Assembly: GCF_022095675.1 (NCBI RefSeq)
Contig: NZ_JAHYSG010000033.1
Coordinates: 42,004 to 106,003 of the forward strand
Source: Dactylosporangium sp. AC04546
GTDB lineage: Bacteria; Actinomycetota; Actinomycetes; Mycobacteriales; Micromonosporaceae
DNA length: 64,000 nucleotides
Reading direction: 5' to 3'
The translations under genes and the position numbers were made by a program. This document shows positions 1 to 8,697 of this stretch, one piece after another. The notes beneath the pieces were generated by a model. That model saw nothing but the letters and a program-made list of their open reading frames with translations, searched no databases and was not told the origin of the DNA. The stretch's first letter is position 1, and every line of letters starts with the position of its first letter.

Positions 1-1422
1 GACGGGCTCGTCACCGGCACCGACCACGTCTCGCTCACCGAGTCGCTCGACGACTACGACGAGGCCGCCGTCTTCTACCGCACCGTGCTCGGCCTGCACG
101 CCGACGAGACGGCCGAGGTCGCCGCCCCCTTCGGCCTCATCCGCACCCGCGTCGTCACCGACGCCGCCCGCCGGGTCCGCATCGCGCTGAACACCGCGCC
201 GCTGCGCCGCGGCGACTGGGCGCCGGCCGTCCCCAGCCCGCAGCACATCGCGTTCGGCACCGGCGACGTCATCGCCTGTGCGCGGGCGATGCGGGCGCTC
301 GGCGCCGCGGTACTGCGGATCCCGGACAACTACTACGCCGACCTCGGCGCCCGCCTCGACCTCGGCCCCGACCTGCTCGACACGCTGCGCGAGCACTCGA
401 TCCTCTACGACCGTGACGAGCACGGCGAGTACCTGCACTTCTACACCGAGCTGCTCGGCTCCCGGGTCTTCTTCGCCGTCGTGCAGCGCACCGGCGCGTA
501 CACGGGCTACGGCGACCCCAACGGCGTGCCGGTGCGGATGGCCGCCCACCGTGAGCGGCGCCGGGTCACCAGGGTCACCCGCGGCGCCGAGCGGCACGAC
601 TACTCCCTCGCCCACCTCACCGCGCTGAGCCTGTCACCGCCCGAGCTGGTCGAGGCCGCCGCCGCCGCCGGCTACCGCTACGTCGGGCTGCGGCTGACCC
701 GCGTCACGCCGCAGGAGCCGCACTACCCCCTCGCCACCGACCCGGCCCTGATGCGCAGCACCAAGGCCCGCCTCGCCGCCACCGGCATCGAGGTGCTCGA
801 CATCGAGCTGGCCCGGATCAGCCCGGAGCGCACGCCCCGCGACTACCGGCAGTTCCTGGAGGCCGGCGCCGAGCTCGGCGCGCGGCACGTCATCACCCAG
901 CTGCCCGACCCCGACCGGGCCCGCAAGATCGACCGGTACGCCGAGCTGTGCGAGCTGGCCCGCCCGTTCGGGCTGACCGTCGACCTGGAGTTCCCGTCCT
1001 GGACGGAGACGCCCGACCTGCGCGAGGCGGTGCGGGTGCTGCGCGCCGCCGACCAGCCCAACGCGGGGATCCTCGTCGACCTGCTGCACTTCGCCCGGTC
1101 CGGGTCGAGCATCGCCGACCTGCGCCAGCTGCCCGCGCACTGGTTCCACTTCGTGCACGTCTGCGACGCGCCGGCCGGTGTGCCGCCGACGAACGAGGGG
1201 CTCATCCACACGGCCCGGTTCGAGCGGCTGTTCCCCGGCGAGGGCGGCATCGACGTGCACGGCATCCTCGACGCGCTGCCGCCGGGGCTGCCCTACACCC
1301 TGGAGATCCCGCGGGCCACGCTCGTCGCCCAGGTGGGCGCCAAGGAACACGCCCGCCGGGCGCTCAGCGCGACCCGCGACTACCTCGACGCCCCGGCGGT
1401 CGCCGGGGCTCAGGGCCGGTAG
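1..1422 (+). CDS. VOC (HPPD-like) domain fused to a TIM-barrel isomerase, 5'-partial
   Basis: The reading frame is open from base 1, so the gene starts upstream of the window; the GTG at 85 is internal. Residues 1-180 are a vicinal-oxygen-chelate half resembling the C-terminal part of 3-dehydroshikimate dehydratase/HPPD-like proteins: GTDHVSL near residue 9 and QHIAFGTGDV near residue 81 supply the two expected metal histidines. The third ligand, normally Glu in an FFExVQR-type motif, reads FFAVVQR here. From about residue 195 a complete xylose-isomerase-like TIM barrel follows, starting YSLAHLTALSLSPPELV and ending LPYTLEIPRATL. This order (VOC then TIM) suggests a TIM-VOC gene joined in frame to a second TIM-barrel gene; an ATG at 538 could be the old start of the latter. 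Function is inferred as sugar-phosphate or dehydroshikimate-type isomerase/dehydratase chemistry. It overlaps the convergent next gene by 13 bp. Confidence 0.8.
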   Translation, partial: DGLVTGTDHVSLTESLDDYDEAAVFYRTVLGLHADETAEVAAPFGLIRTRVVTDAARRVRIALNTAPLRRGDWAPAVPSPQHIAFGTGDVIACARAMRALGAAVLRIPDNYYADLGARLDLGPDLLDTLREHSILYDRDEHGEYLHFYTELLGSRVFFAVVQRTGAYTGYGDPNGVPVRMAAHRERRRVTRVTRGAERHDYSLAHLTALSLSPPELVEAAAAAGYRYVGLRLTRVTPQEPHYPLATDPALMRSTKARLAATGIEVLDIELARISPERTPRDYRQFLEAGAELGARHVITQLPDPDRARKIDRYAELCELARPFGLTVDLEFPSWTETPDLREAVRVLRAADQPNAGILVDLLHFARSGSSIADLRQLPAHWFHFVHVCDAPAGVPPTNEGLIHTARFERLFPGEGGIDVHGILDALPPGLPYTLEIPRATLVAQVGAKEHARRALSATRDYLDAPAVAGAQGR

Positions 1423-2201
1423 GTGGGGCGGATGTCCGGCGGGATCGGACCCTTGATCCGCCGGCCGCCCTGCGTCTCCTCCCAGGCGTGGGCCAGGATG
1501 CCGACGCTGCGGGCGATCACGAACAGGCCGCGGGCCAGCGGGGCCGGGAACCCGAGCTCGCCGTAGATGATGGCGGTGGCACCATCGATGTTCATCGGCA
1601 CCGGGGCGATCGCCGCCTCGACGGCGAGCCCGGCGGCCAGGAAGTCGCCGGCGACGACACCGTCGGCGACCGCCCGCTCGACGAGCCCGACGAGCGGGTC
1701 CCGGCGCGGGTCGCGCGGGTGGAAGCGGTGGCCGAACCCGGGCAGGTACTTGCTGCGCGCCCGCCACCGCTCGACCACCACGCGGGTCGCCTCGTCGAGG
1801 CCGCTGCCCGCCGCGGTCAGGTCGCGGATCTCGGTGTACAGCTCCACGCACTGCTGGCCGGCGCCGCCGTGCACGTCGCCCATCACGTTGACGCCGTTGG
1901 CGATCGCGTTGTTCAGCCCGATGCCGCAGGTCGCCGACATCCGGGCGACGGCGATCGACGGGGCGTGCGGGCCGTGGTCGACCGAGCCGACGAGGGCCGC
2001 GTCGAGCAGCTCCGCCTGCCGCGGGGTCGGCAGGGTGCCGTGCAGCATCAGCCAGATCGCGTCGGTGAGCGAGGCGCTGCCGAGCAGCTCCTGGATCGGC
2101 CGACCGCGCAGCTCGATGACGCCGGGCTCGACCCGCGAGACGGAGGTGGCCCACCAGTCGGCGACGCGCCGGCGAACGTCGTCGTTCGTTTCCACGGTCA
2201 T
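1410..2201 (-). CDS. Citryl-CoA lyase / citrate-synthase-like protein
   Basis: The 263-residue protein matches the C-terminal catalytic half of citrate synthase, the size of short citrate-synthase-like citryl- or citramalyl-CoA lyases. Visible signatures are the oxaloacetate-type histidine segment DVHGGAGQQC, then GFGHRFHPRDPRRDPL with the second catalytic His and the DPR motif, and HAWEETQGGRRIKGPIPP at the end. It probably performs aldol cleavage of a hydroxyacyl-CoA. The start ATG at 2201 overlaps the stop of the upstream CoA-transferase (ATGA), so the two are translationally coupled and likely act in sequence: CoA transfer, then C-C cleavage. Confidence 0.85.
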   Translation of the reverse strand: MTVETNDDVRRRVADWWATSVSRVEPGVIELRGRPIQELLGSASLTDAIWLMLHGTLPTPRQAELLDAALVGSVDHGPHAPSIAVARMSATCGIGLNNAIANGVNVMGDVHGGAGQQCVELYTEIRDLTAAGSGLDEATRVVVERWRARSKYLPGFGHRFHPRDPRRDPLVGLVERAVADGVVAGDFLAAGLAVEAAIAPVPMNIDGATAIIYGELGFPAPLARGLFVIARSVGILAHAWEETQGGRRIKGPIPPDIRPTYRP

Positions 2202-3400
2202 TCCGAGGCCCCTTCCGGGACGAGACGGGCCGCGCGCCAGGACGCGAGCAGCTCGGGAACGGAGGTGTTGTGCTGACCGAGCAACGGCGGCGGGTCCCCG
2301 GGCGTGAGCGGTGCGCCGTCGAACAGCACCCCGCTGCTCACCACCCGCAAGGGCCGCTCGGACCCGTCGGGGAACGGCAGCTCCTGGATGAAGCCGCGGT
2401 GCTGCAGCTGCTCCAGCTCGACCGCCTGCGGCACGGTCAGGATCCGGGCCGCGGGCACGCCGGCCGCGGTGAGCAGCCGCTCCCACTCGGCGGCCGGGCG
2501 CGACCGCAGGGCCTGGTTCAGCTCGTCGTTGAGCGCCTCGCGGTGCGCCTTGCGGCCCTCGCGCTCGGCGAACCGCACGTCGCTCATCAGGTCGGCGCGG
2601 CCGACGAGCCGGCACAGCGACTCGAACTGCTCCTGCCGGTTGGCCGCGATGTTCAGCGGCCCGTCGGCGGCGTCGAACGTGCCGGAGGGGGCCGCGGTCG
2701 CGTTCTGGTCGCCGGTCGGCTCGGGCGGGACGCCGGCCACGAGGTAGTTGGAGACGGTCCAGCCCATCGCGGAGATCGACGCCTCCAGCATCGACACGTC
2801 GAGGTGGCAGCCGGCGCCGGTGCGGTGCCGGGCGGCGACGGCGGCGGTGATCGCGAGCGCGGCGGCGAGCCCGCCGATCGAGTCGCAGACCGGGAAGCCG
2901 ACCCGCAGCGGCGCGGTGTCCTGCGTACCGGTCACGCTCATCATGCCCGACAGGCCCTGGATGATCTGGTCGTAGGCCGGCGCCTGGCTCATCGGCCCGG
3001 TCTGGCCGAAGCCGGTGATGGAGCACGCGATGAGCGCCGGGTTGAGCGCCTGCAGCCGCGGCCAGTCGTAGCCGAGCCGGGCCAGCACGCCGGCCCGGAA
3101 GTTCTCCAGCAGCACGTCGGCCGCGCCGACCAGCTCCTCGAACACCGCCCGGTCCGCCGCCTCCTTGAGGTCCAGCTCGACGGACTTCTTGCCGGCGTTC
3201 TGGGCCAGGAACGACGCGCCGATGCCGCGCCGGTTGAGGTCCGGGTCGGACCCCAGCTGGCGCGCCAGGTCACCGCGCCCCGGCACCTCGACCTTGACCA
3301 CCTCGGCACCCAGCAGCATGAGCTGATAGCTGCAGTACGGGCCGGCGAGGACGTTGGTCAGGTCGAGGACTCGGATACCGGCGAGCGGTCGCTCGTGCAT
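2198..3400 (-). CDS. CaiB/BaiF (class III) CoA-transferase
   Basis: The 400-residue protein opens PLAGIRVLDLTNVLAGPYCS, the standard N-terminus of class III CoA-transferases. It carries EVVKVEVPGRGDLAR, NAGKKSVELDLK and AYDQIIQGLSG, where the Asp is the expected acyl-anhydride-forming catalytic residue. It moves CoA between organic acids. A GGAG lies 7 nt before ATG 3400, inside the last of three 15-bp repeats. Coupling to the citryl-CoA-lyase-like gene and placement beside an IclR regulator suggest an inducible organic-acid pathway. The acid substrate cannot be read from the sequence. Confidence 0.9.
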   Translation of the reverse strand: MHERPLAGIRVLDLTNVLAGPYCSYQLMLLGAEVVKVEVPGRGDLARQLGSDPDLNRRGIGASFLAQNAGKKSVELDLKEAADRAVFEELVGAADVLLENFRAGVLARLGYDWPRLQALNPALIACSITGFGQTGPMSQAPAYDQIIQGLSGMMSVTGTQDTAPLRVGFPVCDSIGGLAAALAITAAVAARHRTGAGCHLDVSMLEASISAMGWTVSNYLVAGVPPEPTGDQNATAAPSGTFDAADGPLNIAANRQEQFESLCRLVGRADLMSDVRFAEREGRKAHREALNDELNQALRSRPAAEWERLLTAAGVPAARILTVPQAVELEQLQHRGFIQELPFPDGSERPLRVVSSGVLFDGAPLTPGDPPPLLGQHNTSVPELLASWRAARLVPEGASE

Positions 3401-3410
3401 GCGCGTGCTC

Positions 3411-3455
3411 CTTCGCGGGGAGGTCCTTCGCAGGGAGGTTCTTCGCAGGGAGGTT
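3411..3455. repeat. Three tandem 15-bp repeats in the IclR/CoA-transferase gap
   Basis: Units at 3411-3425, 3426-3440 and 3441-3455 read CTTCGCGGGGAGGTC, CTTCGCAGGGAGGTT and CTTCGCAGGGAGGTT. They fill almost the whole gap between the two minus-strand genes. On the transcribed strand each unit carries CGAAG, and the unit nearest the CoA-transferase abuts GAAGGAG, its ribosome binding site. Slipped-strand expansion is likely. Confidence 0.85.
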
Positions 3456-4252
3456 CAGAGCGAGCTGCCCAGCGGGTGGTCGAAGCCGCGCTCCGACATG
3501 CGCTGGGCGACGTCCTTGAGGTCGGCGGCGAACTCGGCGATGCGTTCGTCGGTGAAGCGCAGCGTGGGCCCGCTGAGGGACAGCGCGGCCACGACCCCGC
3601 CGGAGCGGGAGAAGATCGGCACCGCGACCGCGGACAGGCCGTCCTCGCGTTCGCCGTGGCTGAAGGCGTACCCCTGGTGCGCCGCCTCGTCGATCCACTC
3701 CTGCAGCCGCTTGGTGTGCGGCTCCCCGTACGGCGAGCTCTTGGCGACGCGCAGCAGGCGCCCCGGCGTGGCATTGCGCAGCAGCACCTTGGCCGACGCG
3801 CCCGCCCACAGCGGCAGCTCGTCGCCGATGTGCACGACGTGGCGCAGCGGCTGCGGGCTCTCCTGCTGGGCGACGCAGACCCGGTAGATGTCCCGGGCGA
3901 CGTAGACGTTCACCGTCTCGCGGCGTCGGGCGGCGAGGTCGCGCATCATCCGCTGGGTCTCCGGCGGCAGCTCCCAGCTGCGCCGGGCCAGGTGGGCCCA
4001 GCGCCACAGCCCGGGGCCGGCCATGTAGCCCGCCGCGGTGCCCCACAGCAGGCCGCACTGCTCCAGCGTCTGGACCAGGCGGATGACGGTGGTCTTGGCC
4101 AGCCCGGTCTCCTCGACGATGTCGCGGATCGAGACCAGCGGCCGGTCCTCCGTGAGCAGCGTGAGGATGTCCAGCGCCCGCTGGACGCTGCGCACGCCCT
4201 GCGACTCTCCTTCAGTCGACGGCTCGGCGTCGCCCGTCATTGCCTTGACCAT
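3455..4252 (-). CDS. IclR-family transcriptional regulator
   Basis: The protein is about 265 residues. The N-terminal winged helix begins GVRSVQRALDILTLL, with TGLAKTTVIRLVQTL as recognition helix, and is followed by an IclR effector domain (RETVNVYVARD, WAGASAKVLL, GYAFSHGEREDGLSAVAVPIF, GGVVAALSLSGP). I place the start at ATG 4252, which has GGAGA 6 nt upstream; an in-frame ATG at 4264 is an alternative. It lies between the CoA-transferase genes and the divergent aldehyde-dehydrogenase operon, so it probably controls both in response to the pathway substrate or an intermediate. Confidence 0.92.
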   Translation of the reverse strand: MVKAMTGDAEPSTEGESQGVRSVQRALDILTLLTEDRPLVSIRDIVEETGLAKTTVIRLVQTLEQCGLLWGTAAGYMAGPGLWRWAHLARRSWELPPETQRMMRDLAARRRETVNVYVARDIYRVCVAQQESPQPLRHVVHIGDELPLWAGASAKVLLRNATPGRLLRVAKSSPYGEPHTKRLQEWIDEAAHQGYAFSHGEREDGLSAVAVPIFSRSGGVVAALSLSGPTLRFTDERIAEFAADLKDVAQRMSERGFDHPLGSSL

Positions 4253-4440
4253 GTGCGTCTCCATCGCTCTCTGCCATCGCTTCTGGACGCCGATTGTCGC
4301 GCGCCCGTTGCGGTTTCACGCGCTCGTAACTTTTGCGACTCGGACTCTTGCCAGCGGCGGTCAGCCGCCCGTACGTTACACCCAGTCCGCATAGCGGTCC
4401 AGATGTGCCGCCAAGCGGTATGGCTTCCGGGAGAGCGAAC
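4253..4440. promoter_or_regulatory. Divergent intergenic region between IclR and catabolic operon
   Basis: This 188-bp region is visibly less GC-rich than its surroundings. It contains two AGCGGT hexamers (near 4393 and 4414) and a short CCGC-CAA-GCGG inverted repeat just before the ribosome binding site GGGAG of the dehydrogenase. It must hold the promoters of both transcription units and is the likely IclR operator location. No -35/-10 pair is clear enough to assign. Confidence 0.5.
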
Positions 4441-5919
4441 ATGCTGAACGCGATCCTCGAATCGTCCGGGGACGAACCGGCACCCGCCCCTGCCTTCCTG
4501 GCTGGGGAGTGGCGCACGGACGGCCGGCAGGCCGATCGGATCGGTCCACACGTACGGCGGGCGGTCAGCCGGGCCCCCGTCGCCGACGACAAGATCGTCC
4601 ACGGTGCGGTTCGATACGCCCACGCCGGGGCCCGAGAGGTGGCGGCGCTCGCCCCGGCCGCCCGCGCCGCGGTCCTCGAGCGCGCCGCCGGGCTCGCGAC
4701 GCGCCACCGCGACGCGATCGCCCGGCTCATCGCCCTGGAGCTCGGCAAACCGGTCAAGGACGGCCGCGGCGAGCTCGACCGGGTCGCCGACACCTTCGCC
4801 GTCTGTGCCGCCGAGACCCGCCGTATCGGCGGCGACCTGCTGCCGGTCGCCGGCTGGGCGCGGGGCGTCGGCAACACCGCGCTCACCTACCGCGCGCCGG
4901 CCGGCGTCGCGCTCGCCATCACGCCGTTCAACGCCCCGGCGAACCTGCTCGCGCACAAGCTCGGGGCCTCGTTCGCCGCGGGCAACACGACGATCGTGAA
5001 GGCGCCGCCGCAGGCCCCCGCCGTCTCCGCCGCGGTCGTCGCCCTCCTGCTGGAGGCCGGCGCCCCGCTCGAGGCGGTGCAGCTGCTGCACGGCGGCGGC
5101 GACGTCGGGGCCGCGCTGTGCGCCGCGCCCGAGATCAGCGTCATCAGCTTCACCGGCAGCGCCGAGACGGGCGCCGCGGTCGCCCGGGCGGCCGGCGCCA
5201 AGCGGCTCGTCCTGGAGCTCGGCGGCAACGCGGCGACGATCGTCTGCGAGGACGCGGACGTGGCGCAGGCGGCGTCCGTCTGCGCGCGCACCGGCTACAC
5301 CAACTCGGGGCAGAGCTGCATCTCGGTGCAGCGGGTGTACGTCCACCGCTCCCGCTTCGACGAGTTCGTCACGGCGTTCGGCAAGGAGGTCGCCGCGCTG
5401 CGGGTCGGCGACCCGCTCGACCCGGCCACCGACGTCGGCTCGATGGTCGACGACGAGGCCGCCGAGCGGGTCGTCGCGTGGAGCGCCGAGGCCGCCGCCG
5501 GCGGCGCCCGGATCGTGCTCGGCGGCACCCGCGACGGCGCCACGGTCGCCCCGACGATCGTCGTCGACCCGCCCGCCGACGCGTCCGTGGTGACCCGCGA
5601 GGTGTTCGGCGCGCTCGTCGCGGTGCTGCCCTACGACGACTTCGACGCCGTGCTGGCCGCCTGCAACCGCAGCCGCTACGGCCTGCAGGCGGGGCTGTTC
5701 ACCCACGACATCGGCCGAATCGTCACCGCCTGGCGGGAGCTGGAGGTCGGCGGGCTCGTCGTCAACGGCTCGTCGAACTTCCGGCTCGACCACGTGCCGT
5801 TCGGCGGGGTCAAGGACTCCGGCTTCGGCCGCGAGTCGCCTGCCTGCATGATCGAGGACTACACCGTCGTGAAGACCCTGCTGCTGCGCGGCCTGTCGAT
5901 CTGGGGCACCCGCACGTGA
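4441..5919 (+). CDS. NAD(P)-dependent aldehyde dehydrogenase
   Basis: The 492-residue protein has all ALDH catalytic features: Asn in ITPFNAPAN (about residue 163), the general base in VLELGGNAATI (Glu near 259), the nucleophile in NSGQSCISVQRVY (Cys near 293) and the C-terminal PFGGVKDSGFGRE. It oxidises an aldehyde to the acid, or to an acyl-CoA in some relatives. ATG 4441 is preceded by GGGAG; the frame remains open further upstream but lacks a better start. It is the first gene of an operon whose next members overlap by 4 bp, which suggests it removes the aldehyde made by the ThDP enzyme two genes on. Confidence 0.93.
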   Translation: MLNAILESSGDEPAPAPAFLAGEWRTDGRQADRIGPHVRRAVSRAPVADDKIVHGAVRYAHAGAREVAALAPAARAAVLERAAGLATRHRDAIARLIALELGKPVKDGRGELDRVADTFAVCAAETRRIGGDLLPVAGWARGVGNTALTYRAPAGVALAITPFNAPANLLAHKLGASFAAGNTTIVKAPPQAPAVSAAVVALLLEAGAPLEAVQLLHGGGDVGAALCAAPEISVISFTGSAETGAAVARAAGAKRLVLELGGNAATIVCEDADVAQAASVCARTGYTNSGQSCISVQRVYVHRSRFDEFVTAFGKEVAALRVGDPLDPATDVGSMVDDEAAERVVAWSAEAAAGGARIVLGGTRDGATVAPTIVVDPPADASVVTREVFGALVAVLPYDDFDAVLAACNRSRYGLQAGLFTHDIGRIVTAWRELEVGGLVVNGSSNFRLDHVPFGGVKDSGFGRESPACMIEDYTVVKTLLLRGLSIWGTRT

Positions 5920-6905
5920 GGGCCGCCGTCCTCACCGGGCCCGGCGCCGTCGAGGTCGCCGGCGACTGGCCCGAGCCCGAGTGCGGGCCCGACGACGTCG
6001 TGGTCGCCGTCCGCGCCGTCGGCGTGTGCGGATCCGACCTCGCCGTCGTCGACGGCAAGCGCGCCGTACCGTCCCTGCCCTGGGCGCTGGGCCACGAAGC
6101 GATCGGCGACATCATCCGGGTCGGCGGCAACGTGCCGGCCGGGCGGCTCGGCGAACGCGTCGCCGTCGAACCCAACTTTCCCTGCCTGCACTGCGCCGCC
6201 TGCACGTCCGGGCGCACCGCGGTCTGTCCGGACCGGCGCATCCTCGGCATCAACGAGCCCGGCGCCCTGCGCGAGCGGGTCACCGTGCCGGCCCGGTTCG
6301 CCTGGACCGCCCCGGTCGGCCTCGCCGACGAGGACCTCGTCTGCGTCGAGCCGCTCGCCGTCGCCCTCGCCGCGCTGACCCGGGCCGGGCTGGCCGCCGG
6401 GGAGCGCTGCCTCGTCGTCGGCGCCGGCGCGCAGGGCCTGCTCGTCTGCCTGGCTGCCCAGGCGCTCGGCGCTCGGCCCTTCGTCGTCGACCCGCACGAG
6501 GGCCGCCTCGCCACCGCCGCCGAGCTCGGCGCCGCCGCCATGCCGGCCGGCCCGGACGTCAGCATGGACTTCCCGGTGGTGTTCGAGACCTCCGGTGTGC
6601 CGGTCGCGCTGGAGACCGCGGTCGAGCGGTGCGCGCCCGACGGCCGCATCGTGCTCATCGGACAGAGCGCCGTCCCGGCCCGGCTCTCCACGTTCACCGT
6701 CGTGCAGCGGCGCATCACCCTGCGCGGCTGCCTCATCTACGACCACCCGGCCGACTTCGCCGCCGCCGTCGCGCGGGCCGCCGAGCTGCGCCCCGGGCGC
6801 ATCCTGCGGGGCCGGTTCCCGCTGGAGCGGGCCGGCGACGCGTTCGCGCAGGCCCGCAAGCTCCCGGGCAAGACCTGGATCACGTTGGAGGAACCGTCGC
6901 GATGA
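5916..6905 (+). CDS. Zinc-dependent alcohol dehydrogenase (MDR family)
   Basis: The 329-residue protein starts at a GTG that overlaps the ALDH stop (GTGA). Catalytic-zinc ligands are visible in GVCGSDLAVVDG and GHEAIGD. The structural-zinc motif is PCLHCAACTSGRTAVC (C-x2-C-x2-C-x7-C). The Rossmann segment CLVVGAGAQGLLVC binds NAD(P). It belongs to the threonine/sorbitol/zinc-alcohol dehydrogenase group and probably oxidises a secondary alcohol or sugar-like compound. It overlaps the next gene by ATGA. Confidence 0.9.
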   Translation: MRAAVLTGPGAVEVAGDWPEPECGPDDVVVAVRAVGVCGSDLAVVDGKRAVPSLPWALGHEAIGDIIRVGGNVPAGRLGERVAVEPNFPCLHCAACTSGRTAVCPDRRILGINEPGALRERVTVPARFAWTAPVGLADEDLVCVEPLAVALAALTRAGLAAGERCLVVGAGAQGLLVCLAAQALGARPFVVDPHEGRLATAAELGAAAMPAGPDVSMDFPVVFETSGVPVALETAVERCAPDGRIVLIGQSAVPARLSTFTVVQRRITLRGCLIYDHPADFAAAVARAAELRPGRILRGRFPLERAGDAFAQARKLPGKTWITLEEPSR

Positions 6906-8647
6906 GTGACACGAAGACCGCGGCCGAGGCTCTTGTCGAGCAGCTGGAGGCGTACGGGGTCGAGTACATCTTCGGCACCTGCGGGCACACGAACATCGCG
7001 CTGCTCGACGCGATCGGCCGCAGCTCCATCGAGTTCGTCATCGCCCGGCACGAGCAGGCCGCCGCGCACGCCGCCGACGGCTACGCCCGCGCCTCCGGCA
7101 AGGTCGGCGTCCTGCTGGTCCACGTCGGGCCCGGCATGATGAACGCGGTCACCGGCGTCGCCACGGCCGCGCTCGACTCGGTGCCGCTGGTCACCATCGC
7201 CGGCGACGTGCCGTCGTACATGTACGGCCGCCACCCCCACCAGGAGGTCAACCTCCACGCCGACGCCGACCAGACCGCCATCTACCGGCCGTTCGTGAAG
7301 CGGGCCTGGCACGTGCACCGCGTCGAGGACCTGCCCCGCTTCACCGAGCGGGCGTTCTGGACCGCGACCGCCGGCCGGCCCGGCACCGTGCTGCTCGACG
7401 TGCCGATGGACCTCTTCTCCCGTCCGCTGCCGGACGCTCGGGCCACCGCCTTCCCGCTGCCGGCGGCCACCACCGCGCCGGCGCTGACCGCCGCCGACGC
7501 CGAGCGGGCCGCCGAGCTGCTCATCGGGGCCGAGCGGCCGCTGGTGTACCTCGGCGGCGGCCTCGGCCCCGGCGACGGGCGCAAGGCGCTGCTGGCGCTC
7601 GTCGAGCACCTCGACATCCCGGTCGCGCACTCGCTGATGGCCAAGGGCGCGCTGCCCGACCAGCACCCCCTCGTCATGGGCATGACCGGGTTCTGGGGCC
7701 TCGAGGTCACCAACACCTACGCCCTCGAGGCCGACGTCGTCCTCGCGATCGGCACCCGGTTCGCCGAGACCGACGCCAGCTCCTGGAACCCCGCCTACAC
7801 CTGGCGGGTGCCGCCGACCCGGCTGATCCAGATCGACATCGACCCGGCCGAGATCGGCCGCAACTACCCGGTCGAGCTCGGCATCGTCGCCGACGCCACG
7901 CACGCCGTGCGCGCCGTCGACGAGGCCGTGCGCCGGGCCGCCCCGCAGGCGGTCCGCCGCCCGGCGCTGCGCGAGCAGATCCGGGCCGCCCGCACCGCGC
8001 TGTTCGAGGGCAGCATCGAACGCGGCCGCAGCGAGCAGTTCCCGCTGCGGCCCGAGCGGATCCTGCTCGACGTACGCGAGACCCTGCCGCCCGACACGAT
8101 CCTGGTCACCGACGTCGGCTGGAACAAGAACGGCGTCGCGCAGTGCTACCCGCTGCCGCCCGAGGGCCGGTTCATCACCCCCGGCGGCGCCTCCACGATG
8201 GGCTTCGGCCCGGCCGCCGCCCTCGGCGTCCAGCTGGCACTGCCCGAGCGGGTCGTCGTCGCCCTCGTCGGCGACGGCGGCATGAGCGCGCAGCTGCCGG
8301 CCGTGCCGATGGCCGTCGAACGCGGCCTGCCGGTGCTGTTCGTGGTGATGAACAACCGCGCCCACGGCACCATCGCCGACCTCCAGGCCGCCAACTACGG
8401 CCGCGAGTACGGCTGCACCTTCACCGACCCCGACGGCCGCCCCTACAGCCCCGACTTCGCCGCCTTCGGCCGGGCCTGCGGCGCCGACGGGTACCTCATC
8501 GAGCGCGTCGAGGACCTGCGCGACGCGCTCCTGACCGCCCACCGTCGCCGCCGCCCGGCCGTGCTGGACGTCGCGATGGTCAACGAGCCCGTGCCGACCC
8601 CTGGGCACTGGAACATCAAGGACATCTACCACGGTGTCTTCGAGTAA
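6902..8647 (+). CDS. Thiamine diphosphate-dependent enzyme (acetolactate synthase-like)
   Basis: The 581-residue protein has the full three-domain ThDP architecture. The Pyr domain contains catalytic Glu in IARHEQAAAHAADGYAR (near residue 53), the central domain lies around 190-330, and the PP domain carries the ThDP/Mg motif GDGGMSAQ... ending VVMNN from about residue 457. Such enzymes decarboxylate or cleave 2-oxo acids. Context (aldehyde and alcohol dehydrogenases just upstream, organic-acid-type importer downstream) favours a catabolic decarboxylase or lyase rather than the biosynthetic acetolactate synthase; no regulatory small subunit gene is adjacent. Confidence 0.88.
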   Translation: MSDTKTAAEALVEQLEAYGVEYIFGTCGHTNIALLDAIGRSSIEFVIARHEQAAAHAADGYARASGKVGVLLVHVGPGMMNAVTGVATAALDSVPLVTIAGDVPSYMYGRHPHQEVNLHADADQTAIYRPFVKRAWHVHRVEDLPRFTERAFWTATAGRPGTVLLDVPMDLFSRPLPDARATAFPLPAATTAPALTAADAERAAELLIGAERPLVYLGGGLGPGDGRKALLALVEHLDIPVAHSLMAKGALPDQHPLVMGMTGFWGLEVTNTYALEADVVLAIGTRFAETDASSWNPAYTWRVPPTRLIQIDIDPAEIGRNYPVELGIVADATHAVRAVDEAVRRAAPQAVRRPALREQIRAARTALFEGSIERGRSEQFPLRPERILLDVRETLPPDTILVTDVGWNKNGVAQCYPLPPEGRFITPGGASTMGFGPAAALGVQLALPERVVVALVGDGGMSAQLPAVPMAVERGLPVLFVVMNNRAHGTIADLQAANYGREYGCTFTDPDGRPYSPDFAAFGRACGADGYLIERVEDLRDALLTAHRRRRPAVLDVAMVNEPVPTPGHWNIKDIYHGVFE

Positions 8648-8697
8648 TCCGCACCCCAATCGACAGCCCTCCGACAACACCCCGAGGTGATGCGCTC

